From contig CAUAGM010000005.1 in NCBI GenBank assembly GCA_958428545.1, positions 102,700 to 166,699 of the forward strand: a stretch of DNA of 64,000 nucleotides, in the 5' to 3' direction. The stretch is from an uncultured Arcanobacterium sp. GTDB lineage: Bacteria; Actinomycetota; Actinomycetes; Actinomycetales; Actinomycetaceae. Positions within the stretch are counted from its first letter, which is position 1. Each line of letters opens with the position of its first letter. The notes under the pieces are model-generated. The model did not search any database and was not told the origin of the DNA. It was given only the letters and a program-made list of their open reading frames with translations. Shown here in pieces: positions 1-9,204 of this stretch. The translations under genes were made by a program, and so were the position numbers.

Positions 1-195
1 CTCGTTTTATGTTTTCTCGGCACACATTATCTCTATTTCCAGATGAGTGGTCTTGCAGGGGGAATTCTGGGATCTTTCACACTTCTCGGAGGTATCATTT
101 TTGTTGCCTTTGAGCTTTTTATTGGTGCGTTGCAGGCATACATCTTTGCTATGCTTTCTGCGGCCTATATATCACTATCAGTCTCAGCTCACTGA
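1..195 (+). CDS. atpB: ATP synthase Fo subunit a, C-terminal part (partial)
   Basis: The reading frame is open from base 1 and ends with TGA at 193-195, giving the last 64 residues; the start lies before the window. The end of the peptide (FELFIGALQAYIF, then a hydrophobic stretch) is the conserved last transmembrane helix of subunit a, which forms the proton half-channels against the c-ring. It is followed by atpE after 45 bases, the standard order of the bacterial atp operon. The identification rests on this short conserved tail and on its position. Confidence 0.93.
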   Translation, partial: LVLCFLGTHYLYFQMSGLAGGILGSFTLLGGIIFVAFELFIGALQAYIFAMLSAAYISLSVSAH

Positions 196-240
196 CGTGC
201 AGGTGAGATTTTAAGAAACAAAAACAAAAGGAAGAAAGAA

Positions 241-450
241 ATGATCACTGGTAACATCGCCACCATTGGATATGGTCTTGCAGTTCTCGGCCCTGGTATC
301 GGTATTGGTATTATTGGCGCCAAAAATCAGGAAGCTTCGGCTCGTCAGCCAGAAATTAAAGGCTTCTTGCGCGTGAATATGTTCCTTTCTATCGCTTTTG
401 CGGAAGCACTTGGTCTTCTTGGGCTTGTGGCCGGCTTTGTCTTTGCGTGA
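241..450 (+). CDS. atpE: ATP synthase Fo subunit c
   Basis: A 69-residue protein with two hydrophobic helices joined by a polar loop holding the ARQPE motif, the hallmark of the c-ring subunit. The glycine-rich first helix (GPGIGIGIIG) packs the ring. The acidic residue in the second helix (AFAEALGL) is the expected proton-carrying glutamate, so the ring should be H+-driven. An AAGGAAGAAAG ribosome site lies just before the ATG. The stop codon overlaps the next start (GTGA), suggesting coupled translation with atpF. Confidence 0.97.
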   Translation: MITGNIATIGYGLAVLGPGIGIGIIGAKNQEASARQPEIKGFLRVNMFLSIAFAEALGLLGLVAGFVFA

Positions 451-1028
451 TAACTATGGCATCGGTAGTGTTCCAATCAGCAGAAGGCAGTCACGTTTTC
501 AGCGTGCTGTTTCCTGCTCTTCCTGATCTAATCTGGGGGACGATTGCATTTGCGGTCGTAGCCGTTGTGGTCTACAAGTTTGCGTGGCCTAGTTTTGCTG
601 CGACTCTTGACGAACGCCGCGAGAAGATCGAATACGGACTTAAAGCTGCACAAATCGCAAAAGCTGAGATTGCTGCTGAGCGTGAAGGGCTTGCCAGTGA
701 GGTTGCTCAAGCTCATCTTGAAGCAAACGATATTCGCGAAAAAGCTCAGGCTAATGCAAAAAATATTGTGGCAGATGCTCAAACGAAGGCTCACGCAGAA
801 GCAGATAGCATTATCGGAGGTGCACACCTTCGTATCGCTGCGGATGCTGAGGCGGCAAAGCGTACACTTCGAGCTGATGTTGGTACGATGGCAACGGAGC
901 TTGCTGGGCGTATTGTGGGTGAAGCTATTAACGATGAAGCTCTTGCTCGCCGAGTAATCGACCGTTTTATTAGCGATCTTGAAGCTGAGCAATCGAAAGA
1001 AGCATCTGCTATCGGGCAGGAGAAATAA
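447..1028 (+). CDS. atpF: ATP synthase Fo subunit b
   Basis: 193 residues: a short N-terminal region, one membrane helix around residues 25-45, then a long charged alpha-helical arm rich in Ala, Glu and Lys. This is the typical subunit b that forms the peripheral stalk linking Fo to F1. The chosen GTG at 447 overlaps the atpE stop. An ATG three codons later (456) is an equally possible start, and neither has a clear ribosome site, which fits coupled translation from atpE. Confidence 0.95.
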   Translation: MITMASVVFQSAEGSHVFSVLFPALPDLIWGTIAFAVVAVVVYKFAWPSFAATLDERREKIEYGLKAAQIAKAEIAAEREGLASEVAQAHLEANDIREKAQANAKNIVADAQTKAHAEADSIIGGAHLRIAADAEAAKRTLRADVGTMATELAGRIVGEAINDEALARRVIDRFISDLEAEQSKEASAIGQEK

Positions 1029-1030
1029 GT

Positions 1031-1849
1031 ATGCGTCTCGGGAGTGAAACCGCATACCGCACAGCATTGGAAAGCTGGGAAGCACTGTTGCAGGCGAAGA
1101 GTGCTGGCGAATTAGAGCTTGCACAGGAGCTTTTTGCCATCGCTGATACGCTGACGAATGCTCCATCGTTGACGGCTGCTCTCGAAGATGGAGCACGCGA
1201 TTCGGATGCGCGCGCACAACTCGCTGCAGATGTATTTGAAGGGAAAGTTTCCGGCGAGGTCAAAGATCTTGTGGTGGGGCTGGCGCGGTCTGCATGGAGT
1301 GAGAATAAAGATCTGATTCGTGCGATCGAGATCCTCGCAACGCAGACCCTCCTGATAGGTGCTCAGAGAGAAGGCGTGCTGGATCGGGTAGAGTCTGAGC
1401 TGTATGAGATTAAGAATGTGCTTATGCATGAGCGTGAGCTGCGTAATCTCCTCACTGATGAACAGTATGGCGTGGCGGATCGTCAGCGTTTGGCATATCA
1501 GATAATGCCGAACCTCACCTCATACTCCCGCTTGCTTCTCGAGCGTGCAGTCGATCTCAGCCATCGCTGCGGTGTGCGGCAAATGATTGTCAAATATCTC
1601 GAGTGTGCTGGTGAGCGAGGAGAACATCTCGTTGCAAGCGTCACAGCAGCAATCCCACTGACGGCAGAGCAAGAGCGGCGCTTAGCAGCTGTGCTTATGA
1701 AGAAGTATGGCAAAGAGGTGCGTATACATACCACAATTGATACGTCTGTGGTTGGTGGCGTGCGGATTCTCGTTGGCACTGATGTGATTGATGGGACGAT
1801 CGCGAGCCGTTTGGCTGCGGTTAAAGAAGTATTTAGTAACGGACGTTAA
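1031..1849 (+). CDS. atpH: ATP synthase F1 subunit delta
   Basis: 272 residues, the long form of delta usual in actinobacteria, with the OSCP/delta domain that joins the b stalk to the top of the alpha3beta3 head. The C-terminal part (VRIHTTIDTSVVGGVRI) matches the conserved delta signature. An AGGAG ribosome site lies 8 bases before the ATG, and the gene follows the atpF stop by 2 bases. The position between atpF and atpA supports the call. Confidence 0.95.
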   Translation: MRLGSETAYRTALESWEALLQAKSAGELELAQELFAIADTLTNAPSLTAALEDGARDSDARAQLAADVFEGKVSGEVKDLVVGLARSAWSENKDLIRAIEILATQTLLIGAQREGVLDRVESELYEIKNVLMHERELRNLLTDEQYGVADRQRLAYQIMPNLTSYSRLLLERAVDLSHRCGVRQMIVKYLECAGERGEHLVASVTAAIPLTAEQERRLAAVLMKKYGKEVRIHTTIDTSVVGGVRILVGTDVIDGTIASRLAAVKEVFSNGR

Positions 1850-1923
1850 CACGTCAAAGGTGCGGGGCAACGCTTAAACCATAGATGAGGTTGGCGTTAT
1901 CCGCTTCGAGCGAAGGATAGATA

Positions 1924-3549
1924 ATGGCGGAAATAACGATCCAGCCAGATGAGATTCGGGCTGCCCTCGATTCTTTTGTCAGCTCTTATGAGCCTGCGAA
2001 AGTTGCAAGCGAGGAAGTAGGGCACGTGATTCTCACGGCCGATGGTATTGCGCGCGTAGACGGACTGCCGAGTGCGATGGCAAACGAATTATTGAAGTTT
2101 GACGACGGCACCTTAGGTTTGGCGATGAACCTTGAGGAGCGCAGTATTGGCGTTGTGGTGCTTGGCGATTTCTCCAATATCGAAGAAGGTATGGCAGTGC
2201 GTCGCACAGGTGAAGTATTGTCTGTACCAGTCGGCGAAGGTTACCTTGGGCGCGTCGTTGATCCTTTAGGCAAACCACTCGATGGTTTGGGTGATATTAC
2301 TGATATGGAAGGCTTGCGGGCTCTTGAACTGCAGGCCCCAGGCGTAATGATGCGTCAAAGTGTAAGCGAACCGCTGCAAACGGGTATTAAAGCAATTGAT
2401 GCCATGATCCCGATTGGGCGCGGGCAGCGTCAGCTTATTATTGGAGATAGAAAAACTGGCAAGACGGCTCTCGCTATCGACACTATTCTCAACCAGAAAG
2501 CAAACTGGGAATCGGGCGATCCGAAGAAACAGGTTCGCTGTATTTACGTTGCTGTGGGGCAAAAAGGCTCAACGATTGCAGAAGTTCGCTCTACACTTGA
2601 GAAAAATGATGCACTCAAATATACCACGATTGTGGCGTCCCCAGCTTCTGATCCTGCTGGTTTTAAATATCTCGCTCCTTACACAGGATCTGCTATTGGG
2701 CAGCACTGGATGTATCAAGGGAAACACGTGTTGATTGTTTTTGACGATCTTTCTAAGCAGGCTGAGGCGTATCGTGCTGTGTCGCTGCTTTTGCGCCGTC
2801 CACCAGGGCGTGAGGCTTATCCAGGCGATGTGTTCTATCTGCATTCTCGCCTTTTGGAGCGGTGCGCGAAATTGAGTGACGGGCTTGGCGGCGGTTCGAT
2901 GACGGGTCTGCCGATTATTGAAACGAAAGCAAATGACGTATCTGCCTATATTCCGACAAACGTCATCTCAATTACCGATGGGCAGATATTTTTGCAGTCA
3001 GATTTGTTTAATGCAAACCAGCGACCAGCTGTCGATGTGGGTATTTCGGTATCGCGCGTGGGCGGCGATGCTCAGGTAAAAGCGATGAAGAAGGTGGCTG
3101 GTACACTAAAAATTACGCTAGCTCAGTACCGCGCTCAGGCGGCGTTTGCAATGTTTGCATCTGATCTGGATGCTGCTACTCAGCAGCAGCTCATTCGGGG
3201 TGCGCGCCTGATGGAGCTCCTCAAGCAGCCGCAGTACACCCCATATCCAGTGGAAGATCAGATTGCGTCGGTTTGGGCTGGTACGCATGGATATCTCGAC
3301 GATATCCCAGTAGAGCAGGTTCATGCTTTCGAAGAAGGCTTACTCAATCATCTGCGCTTGAATACGACGGTATTGGCAACACTTGCTGAAACTGGCGTTA
3401 TGGATGAGCAGATGGAGAATCTTCTCAAAGCGGCGGTGGAAGACTTCCACAAAGAATTTGCAGTTGCTTATGGTCTTGTTCCTGAGGATGATGAGCAGCC
3501 AGAGGCTGTGAAGAGTCAAGAACAGATCGTACGCACGAAGCGAGGCTGA
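1924..3549 (+). CDS. atpA: ATP synthase F1 subunit alpha
   Basis: 541 residues, the normal length of the alpha subunit. The Walker A loop GDRKTGKTA lies near residue 176, and the family signature PAVDVGISVSRVGG lies near residue 360. Alpha binds nucleotide non-catalytically and alternates with beta in the F1 head. The ATG is preceded by GAAGGA. The 74 bases between atpH and atpA hold no separate gene and no obvious terminator, so the operon continues. Confidence 0.98.
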   Translation: MAEITIQPDEIRAALDSFVSSYEPAKVASEEVGHVILTADGIARVDGLPSAMANELLKFDDGTLGLAMNLEERSIGVVVLGDFSNIEEGMAVRRTGEVLSVPVGEGYLGRVVDPLGKPLDGLGDITDMEGLRALELQAPGVMMRQSVSEPLQTGIKAIDAMIPIGRGQRQLIIGDRKTGKTALAIDTILNQKANWESGDPKKQVRCIYVAVGQKGSTIAEVRSTLEKNDALKYTTIVASPASDPAGFKYLAPYTGSAIGQHWMYQGKHVLIVFDDLSKQAEAYRAVSLLLRRPPGREAYPGDVFYLHSRLLERCAKLSDGLGGGSMTGLPIIETKANDVSAYIPTNVISITDGQIFLQSDLFNANQRPAVDVGISVSRVGGDAQVKAMKKVAGTLKITLAQYRAQAAFAMFASDLDAATQQQLIRGARLMELLKQPQYTPYPVEDQIASVWAGTHGYLDDIPVEQVHAFEEGLLNHLRLNTTVLATLAETGVMDEQMENLLKAAVEDFHKEFAVAYGLVPEDDEQPEAVKSQEQIVRTKRG

Positions 3550-3550
3550 C

Positions 3551-4474
3551 GTGGCGGGTGCACAGCGTATTTTCAAACAAAAGATTCGAGCAACATCAAC
3601 GCTCGAAAAGGTCTTTCGCGCGATGGAGCTTATTGCTGCTTCTCGTATTGCAAAGGCTCGTGACGCTGCGCTCGGCCAGGATCCATATACCCAAGCCTTG
3701 ATTAAATCGATCCGCATGGTTGCGAGTGATGCGCAAAATACACATCCGCTCGTCACTGAACGAGCCGATACCAACAAAGTTGTGGTGCTCGTGGTCACGA
3801 GTGACCGCGGTATGGCCGGCGCTTATTCTTCATCTGTGCTTCGTGCTGCTGATAAATTTATCAACGAACTGCGCGAACAAGGTAAAGAGCCTGTTTTGTA
3901 TGTATGCGGGCGGCGTGGCGATAGCTACTATCGTTTCCGAGGAATGCCGGTAGTGAAAAGCTGGGTGGGGCAATCAGATAAGCCGAGTGATGAGCTATCG
4001 CACGAGATTGCTAATACTCTTCTTGAACGCTTTTTAGCTCCAGCAGATGAAGGCGGTGTGGCAGAACTCCACGTAGTCTACACTCGTTTTATTTCGATGG
4101 TCACGCAACATGTGCATATTCGCCGTATGCTTCCTCTGCAGGTTGTGGATGCTCCTGCGCAGATAGGGGCAAGCAGCGTGGAAGGCGCAGCAGAAAATTC
4201 TGCTCCTCTCTATGAATACGAACCTTCTGCTCAGCGTGTATTTGATGCTTTGCTTCCGATGTTTATTGGGGTGCGTATCCGCGGCATTCTGTTGATGGCT
4301 GCTGCTTCAGAGCTTGCTGCTCGGCAGCAGGCAATGCATTCTGCCACAGATAACGCACAGGAACTTATTCGCAAATATACACGCTTGGCGAATAACGCGC
4401 GCCAGGCAGAAATTACCACAGAAATCACAGAAATTATTTCTGGCGCAGATGCGCTGGGCAAGAATGAAGGATAA
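3551..4474 (+). CDS. atpG: ATP synthase F1 subunit gamma
   Basis: 307 residues beginning at a GTG one base after the atpA stop. The N-terminus (QRIFKQKIRATSTLEK, then AMELIAASR) and the C-terminus (NARQAEITTEITEIISGA) are the two long helices of the rotating central shaft. The gene lies between atpA and atpD as usual. Nothing is unusual in length or motifs. Confidence 0.97.
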   Translation: MAGAQRIFKQKIRATSTLEKVFRAMELIAASRIAKARDAALGQDPYTQALIKSIRMVASDAQNTHPLVTERADTNKVVVLVVTSDRGMAGAYSSSVLRAADKFINELREQGKEPVLYVCGRRGDSYYRFRGMPVVKSWVGQSDKPSDELSHEIANTLLERFLAPADEGGVAELHVVYTRFISMVTQHVHIRRMLPLQVVDAPAQIGASSVEGAAENSAPLYEYEPSAQRVFDALLPMFIGVRIRGILLMAAASELAARQQAMHSATDNAQELIRKYTRLANNARQAEITTEITEIISGADALGKNEG

Positions 4475-4477
4475 CTA

Positions 4478-5938
4478 ATGACCGCTGAAGATACAGAAAA
4501 GAAAATCTCCACTGGCCGTATTGTGCAGGTGGTCGGTGCGGTGGTAGACGTCGAGTTTCCTCCGGATGCCATGCCTGAGATCAATAATGCACTCACTGTT
4601 GAAGCGGCTTTGGATGGGCAGGGAGAAGGGTCGTCACGCCTGAAGATGACGCTTGAGGTGGCTCAGCATCTTGGCAACAACATTGTGCGTACAATCGCTA
4701 TGAAGCCAACTGATGGGCTTGTGCGTGGGGCTGTGGTAGAGGATACGGGAAGTCCGATCACAGTTCCTGTGGGGGATATTACTAAAGGTCACGTCTTCAA
4801 TGTTGTGGGTGAACCGCTCAACTTGAAAGACGGTGAAAAGTTTGAAGTGAAAGAGCGTTGGCCGATTCATCGCAGTGCTCCTACTTTCGATCAGCTTGAG
4901 CCAGAAACCAAGATGTTTGAAACCGGCATTAAGGTAATTGACTTGCTCACTCCGTATGTGCAAGGCGGCAAGATCGGTCTTTTCGGCGGCGCTGGCGTGG
5001 GCAAGACGGTTTTGATTCAAGAGCTTATTCAGCGTGTGGCTCTCGATCATGGTGGTGTTTCTGTATTTGCTGGTGTGGGGGAGCGCACTCGTGAGGGTAA
5101 CGATCTCATTCACGAGATGGAAGACGCAGGCGTGCTCGATAAGACTGCGCTTGTGTTTGGGCAGATGGATGAGCCTCCGGGGGTTCGTCTGCGTATTGCT
5201 CTTTCTGGGCTGACGATGGCAGAGTATTTCCGCGATGTGCAAAACCAAGATGTGTTGCTCTTCATCGACAATATCTTCCGTTTCACCCAAGCTGGTTCTG
5301 AGGTATCGACGCTGCTTGGTCGTATGCCTTCGGCAGTGGGATATCAGCCAACGTTGGCTGATGAAATGGGGGCTTTGCAGGAGCGTATTACATCCACGCG
5401 AGGGCACTCGATTACGTCGCTCCAGGCAATCTATGTGCCGGCTGACGACTATACAGATCCTGCTCCTGCAACCACATTTGCTCATTTGGATGCTACCACG
5501 GAGCTATCGCGTGATATTGCCTCGCGTGGTCTTTATCCAGCTGTGGATCCTCTTGCATCTACTTCACGTATTCTCGATCCTCAGTATGTGGGCAAAGAAC
5601 ATTATGAAGTGGCGACGCGCGTTAAGGCGATTCTTCAAAAGAATAAAGAGTTGCAGGATATTATTTCTATTCTTGGTGTGGATGAGCTTTCTGAAGAAGA
5701 CAAAGTGACAGTGGCTCGTGCTCGCCGTATCGAACAGTATCTTTCACAGAATACATATACGGCTATGAAGTTTACGGGTGTGGAAGGTTCCACTGTGCCG
5801 ATTGCTGAAACGGTCGAGGCGTTCCGCCGCATTACCGACGGCGAATACGATCAGGTGCCCGAGCAGGCGTTCTTTAATATCGGCGGTATTGAGGATATTG
5901 AGCGTGCATGGCATAAAATCCAGAAGGATATGGCCTAA
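4478..5938 (+). CDS. atpD: ATP synthase F1 subunit beta (catalytic)
   Basis: 486 residues with the Walker A loop GGAGVGKT, the catalytic GERTREGNDL segment, the Walker B DVLLFIDNIFRFTQAGSEVS, and the family signature PAVDPLASTSR. This is the catalytic subunit that makes ATP. The ribosome site GAAGGA overlaps the end of atpG. The stop codon TAATG overlaps the atpC start by one base. Confidence 0.98.
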   Translation: MTAEDTEKKISTGRIVQVVGAVVDVEFPPDAMPEINNALTVEAALDGQGEGSSRLKMTLEVAQHLGNNIVRTIAMKPTDGLVRGAVVEDTGSPITVPVGDITKGHVFNVVGEPLNLKDGEKFEVKERWPIHRSAPTFDQLEPETKMFETGIKVIDLLTPYVQGGKIGLFGGAGVGKTVLIQELIQRVALDHGGVSVFAGVGERTREGNDLIHEMEDAGVLDKTALVFGQMDEPPGVRLRIALSGLTMAEYFRDVQNQDVLLFIDNIFRFTQAGSEVSTLLGRMPSAVGYQPTLADEMGALQERITSTRGHSITSLQAIYVPADDYTDPAPATTFAHLDATTELSRDIASRGLYPAVDPLASTSRILDPQYVGKEHYEVATRVKAILQKNKELQDIISILGVDELSEEDKVTVARARRIEQYLSQNTYTAMKFTGVEGSTVPIAETVEAFRRITDGEYDQVPEQAFFNIGGIEDIERAWHKIQKDMA

Positions 5939-6207
5939 TGAAGCTTCAGATTGTCTCTCGTACAGGAGCTATTTTTGAAGGTGATGTGAGCGAAGTTGTA
6001 GTTCCAGCAGTTGAGGGGGAGCTGGGAATTCTTCCAGGGCATACTCCGCTTCTTGCCATTTTGGTGCCAGGTACGGTTCGTTTCGTCACGTCAGATGGAA
6101 TACGGCATACATTTGAGACTACCAATGGTTTGGTGACGCTCGAAGACGACGAAATCGTTGTCGTGGTAGATGCTGGAAAAGAAGCAGCAAGCGTGAAGGC
6201 TGTCTAG
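5938..6207 (+). CDS. atpC: ATP synthase F1 subunit epsilon
   Basis: 89 residues, which is short: it keeps the N-terminal beta-sandwich (GDVSEVVVPAVEGELGILPGHTPLL) but ends soon after it, without the two-helix C-terminal arm that many epsilons use to inhibit ATP hydrolysis. Short epsilons are common in actinobacteria. It overlaps atpD by one base and nucS by one base, so all are probably on one transcript. Confidence 0.95.
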   Translation: MKLQIVSRTGAIFEGDVSEVVVPAVEGELGILPGHTPLLAILVPGTVRFVTSDGIRHTFETTNGLVTLEDDEIVVVVDAGKEAASVKAV

Positions 6208-6941
6208 TGCGCATCGTTATCGCCGATTGTTCAGTGGATTATTCTGGGCGGCTTGATGCTCACCTTGAGCGTGCAACACGAGTGCTTATGCTGAAGGCAG
6301 ATGGCTCCGTGCTTATTCATTCAGATGGCGGTTCTTATAAACCGCTGAATTGGATGAGCCCGCCATGCGTGATGCGCGTGCGTACACCAGAGCAGAGCTT
6401 GAAGCAGAATGCACAGCAGGAATCTAGTTTGCTTTCGAGTGCCTGTAGCGATGCTATCGAAATTTGGGAGGTCCAGCATCAAAAGAGTGATGACCGTCTT
6501 GAGATCAGTATCTATGAGGTCTTCGCCAGCATTGAGCAAGATCTTGGTATTGAGCCAGGGCTGATTAAAGATGGTGTGGAGGCGCATCTCCAAGAGCTTT
6601 TAGCAGCTCAAGTTGAACGGCTTGGCGCTGGTATGACGTTAGTGCGCCGCGAGTATCCTACGGCAATCGGACCAGTGGATTTGATGGTGCTCGATTCCAA
6701 CGGCGAACATATTGCTGTTGAAGTAAAGCGCCGAGGTGAAATTGATGGAGTAGAGCAGCTCACGCGCTATCTGGATCTGCTCAGTCGTGATTCCACATTG
6801 ACGCCTATTCGCGGCATTTATGCGGCTCAAGAGATTAAACCGCAGGCTCGTACTCTTGCTGAAGATCGTGGGATTGAATGTGTGATTCTTGATTATGCCG
6901 AGATGAGAGGGATTGACTGCCCAGAAGACCGCCTCTTCTGA
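6207..6941 (+). CDS. nucS: Mismatch-specific endonuclease NucS (EndoMS)
   Basis: 244 residues, the usual length of NucS, starting at a GTG that overlaps the atpC stop. NucS cuts both strands at mispairs and replaces MutS/MutL repair in most actinobacteria. The PD-(D/E)XK nuclease core is visible: GPVD with Asp158, then VEVK with Glu172 and Lys174, followed by the QLTRY motif. The very C-terminus (EDRLF) resembles the short tail by which NucS docks on the DNA sliding clamp. Location directly behind atpC is the standard arrangement in this phylum, and the overlap implies co-transcription with the atp operon. Confidence 0.93.
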   Translation: MRIVIADCSVDYSGRLDAHLERATRVLMLKADGSVLIHSDGGSYKPLNWMSPPCVMRVRTPEQSLKQNAQQESSLLSSACSDAIEIWEVQHQKSDDRLEISIYEVFASIEQDLGIEPGLIKDGVEAHLQELLAAQVERLGAGMTLVRREYPTAIGPVDLMVLDSNGEHIAVEVKRRGEIDGVEQLTRYLDLLSRDSTLTPIRGIYAAQEIKPQARTLAEDRGIECVILDYAEMRGIDCPEDRLF

Positions 6942-7047
6942 TGATGAGGTGGCGGCATCTCATCGCTTGTCGTCATTCTTTCCATTGCCGATGTATTTGT
7001 TCTCTTTTGCTGTCTTGTGCTTCTCTTCTTAGATGCAGCTCGCATGA

Positions 7048-7053
7048 TACCGT
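7048..7053 (+). promoter_or_regulatory. Candidate -10 element for leaderless hydrolase transcript
   Basis: TACCGT ends 6 bases before the ATG at 7060, and no ribosome binding site is present. This fits a transcript that begins at the start codon itself. No convincing -35 is visible. The same layout recurs at other genes in this window. Confidence 0.4.
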
Positions 7054-7059
7054 GAATAT

Positions 7060-7836
7060 ATGTCTATGCTTTCTTATCGTCGTTCAGGGCCAGAATCTCA
7101 GTGCCCGCTTGTGTTGATTCATGCTTTGCCGCTTAATTCCCATATGTGGGATGCGGTGATTGACGAGTTAGCCGATATTGATGTTGTGACGCCTGACGCG
7201 CCTGGTTTTGGGGATAGCCCTGCTGGAGTAGAGTTTGGTGAGCCGTCAATTGCTTCATATGCTCAGGCGTTGTATGAGCTTACTCAACGTTTAGGCGTGG
7301 AGCGTCTCGTGCTCGGTGGTCTTTCGATGGGAGGGGCTGTGTGCGCAGAATTTGTGGCGCAGTATCCTCAGATGGTTGCAGGGCTGGCATTAATGGATAC
7401 GAATATCAATGCCGATACGCCGCAGCAGCGTGAAAACAGGCTTCGAATAGCTGAGATAGCAGAATCGGGGTATGGCTATAGCGCAGTAGAGCAATGGTCT
7501 GAGACGATGATCTCTAGTGAAGCTAGCGCACAACTTCGCGCTCAGATCGATGCTGAGTTGAAAGCATTGCCTAATGCTGGTTTAGCTTATCAGCAGCGCG
7601 CAATGGCTGCGCGTGTAGATCGTGCCGATTGCGTGGCTCGTGTGGAAGGTCCGGTATTTTTAGGGCGCGGAGATCAAGATCCGACGTGTTCTGCCGAATA
7701 CTTGATGAATCTTGCTCTTTCAGCGCGCTCCCCAAGGATTGTGGAATTTAGCCCGGCAAGCCATTTTTCAGCGAATGAACAGCCTTCACAGGTAGCGAAT
7801 TTTTTGCGTTCCCTCTATGAAGCGAGCACAAAATAG
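7060..7836 (+). CDS. Alpha/beta hydrolase
   Basis: 258 residues with the alpha/beta-hydrolase fold. The nucleophile elbow GLSMGG holds Ser near residue 90, the oxyanion HALPLNSHMW motif is near the N-terminus, a charge-relay Asp is likely in GRGDQDPT, and the catalytic His lies in SPASHFS near the C-terminus. The family includes esterases, haloperoxidase-like and lactonase-like enzymes; the substrate cannot be told from the sequence. It stands alone between nucS and the convergent DivIVA gene. There is no ribosome site, but a -10-like hexamer lies 6 bases before the start. Confidence 0.85.
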   Translation: MSMLSYRRSGPESQCPLVLIHALPLNSHMWDAVIDELADIDVVTPDAPGFGDSPAGVEFGEPSIASYAQALYELTQRLGVERLVLGGLSMGGAVCAEFVAQYPQMVAGLALMDTNINADTPQQRENRLRIAEIAESGYGYSAVEQWSETMISSEASAQLRAQIDAELKALPNAGLAYQQRAMAARVDRADCVARVEGPVFLGRGDQDPTCSAEYLMNLALSARSPRIVEFSPASHFSANEQPSQVANFLRSLYEASTK

Positions 7837-7861
7837 CGAACTTCTTACGGGAAGATGAATG

Positions 7862-7891
7862 CCTCGTTCTTTTCCTTCCCCTAAAACGAGG
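7862..7891. terminator. Possible bidirectional terminator hairpin
   Basis: CCTCGTT and AACGAGG form a 7-bp stem across a 16-base pyrimidine-rich loop, between the convergent hydrolase and DivIVA genes. The stem is short and lacks a clean T-run, so the call is tentative. Confidence 0.35.
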
Positions 7892-7924
7892 TGTACGGGC
7901 ATATCTGCCAAGCTTTCGCTGCAC

Positions 7925-9052
7925 TTAATTTTCTTTGTGAGTGACGATTGATCCTGTGCTGGTGCTCAGGAGTGCGCGCATATCTTCTATGTAGGAAATG
8001 AGAGTTGCGCGTTGAGTTTCGAGAGAATCGACGTATGCGCGGGCGCTTTCTCGCTGAGCTTTACTTTCTTCTTCGGCTGCACCCTGAATATGTGCTGCTT
8101 TAGTTTGTGCTTGGTTCATAATCTCGGCAGCTTCTGTGCGTGCCCTTTCGATGATGGCTTCTGCTTCATCTGCTGCTTGGCAGGTGACGGCATTAGCGGC
8201 ATCTACTGCAGCTTGGTGTTGAGCTTCTGCCGTAGTGAGTGCTTTCTGAGTTGCGCTGATGCGTGCTTGCGCTTCATCGCGCGCTTGTGATTCTTGGGCG
8301 GAAAGTTCCTCCATAAGTTCACGTTTCATGTGAGCAGCTTGCGCTTGCGCTTGTGCATGCATGTCGGATACTTCTTTTTCCGCTTCGCTCTTTATTTTTG
8401 TGACGTATTGCTCTGCGTCGCTTGTCAGTGCGGCGATTTCTTTATTGGCTTGCGTGCGCATCATCGTCACTTCTTCGGCTGCGTCTGCACGAAGTTTTTC
8501 TGCCTCGAATTTTGCTTGAGTGAGCAGAGATTGTGCTTGAGCTTGAGCTTGGGCAAGAGTGTTTTCACTTTCGCGCGCTGTACGATCGGTAAGCTCTTGT
8601 GCACTTCGCGTGGAGGTTGTTTCTTGCGCTTGAGCCTGTGCCTGGGCATTCGTGACGATTCGCTCTGCTTTTTCTTTAGCTTCAGCCACGCGTGCTGAGC
8701 AGGTTTCGTCAGTTTGTGCGGTCAGGGTATCGGCATTTTTTTGGGCAGATGCGATAATCGATTCGGCATCAGATCGGGCACGGGTCATGACGTCTAAGGC
8801 TTGTTCTTCTGCAGAGCGCAAAAGCCTCTCAATGCGAGACCCTAAGCCAGAATAGGAGGGTTGCCCAACTTCGCCTAGCTCTTCTTGGGCTTGTGCAAGT
8901 TCTCCGGAGATTTGCAAGACTGTTAAATCGAGGTGTGCAACTTGTTCTCGAGCTTGGCTGAGTTGATGCTCAAGAGAAGAGATTGCCTCATCAACCTGAG
9001 CGCGGTCATACCCGCGCATTACGAGTGAAAACTGTGTTTTTTCTTCTGCCAT
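7925..9052 (-). CDS. DivIVA-domain coiled-coil protein
   Basis: 375 residues. The N-terminus (FSLVMRGYDRAQVDEAISSLEHQL, residues about 8-32) matches the DivIVA membrane-binding and coiled-coil start. From about residue 70 to 345 it is a nearly continuous Ala/Glu/Gln/Arg-rich coiled coil with repeated Q-A-Q-A runs. Such proteins in actinobacteria (DivIVA, FilP and Scy relatives) form cytoskeletal scaffolds for polar growth or division. It is not the main DivIVA (Wag31) by context, because the ftsZ/sepF cluster is absent here. The exact role is unknown. Confidence 0.75.
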   Translation of the reverse strand: MAEEKTQFSLVMRGYDRAQVDEAISSLEHQLSQAREQVAHLDLTVLQISGELAQAQEELGEVGQPSYSGLGSRIERLLRSAEEQALDVMTRARSDAESIIASAQKNADTLTAQTDETCSARVAEAKEKAERIVTNAQAQAQAQETTSTRSAQELTDRTARESENTLAQAQAQAQSLLTQAKFEAEKLRADAAEEVTMMRTQANKEIAALTSDAEQYVTKIKSEAEKEVSDMHAQAQAQAAHMKRELMEELSAQESQARDEAQARISATQKALTTAEAQHQAAVDAANAVTCQAADEAEAIIERARTEAAEIMNQAQTKAAHIQGAAEEESKAQRESARAYVDSLETQRATLISYIEDMRALLSTSTGSIVTHKEN

Positions 9053-9198
9053 GCCCTATCGCCCCCATCGTTGCCGTACACTGAATCTCATCGGTGAATT
9101 ATGTTTCATACAAAATTCTAGTGCAAGTTTTCATTTTCTATTAACGTGATAGACCCCACCATCATTAAAGTAGTGGCATAAAAATGTTGCAAAATCGT

Positions 9199-9204
9199 TA
9201 TAAT
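9199..9204 (+). promoter_or_regulatory. Candidate -10 element upstream of the membrane protein gene
   Basis: A perfect TATAAT stands in an AT-rich stretch about 105 bases before the GTG at 9309. No good -35 is seen at normal spacing, so the assignment is uncertain. The 256-base gap between the divergent DivIVA gene and this gene must hold both promoters. Confidence 0.35.

Noticed and set aside
528..1217. Long minus-strand frame inside atpF/atpH
   Set aside because: It runs opposite to strongly conserved atp genes, has no motifs or ribosome site, and is a shadow frame.
8012..8698. Cys/Phe-rich plus-strand frames opposite the DivIVA gene
   Set aside because: They are the complement of Ala/Glu/Gln-rich coiled-coil codons and have no independent support.
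7925..9052. Main DivIVA/Wag31 division protein
   Set aside because: The ftsZ, sepF and ileS neighbours expected for that gene are absent, and the protein has a much longer Gln/Ala-rich coiled coil.
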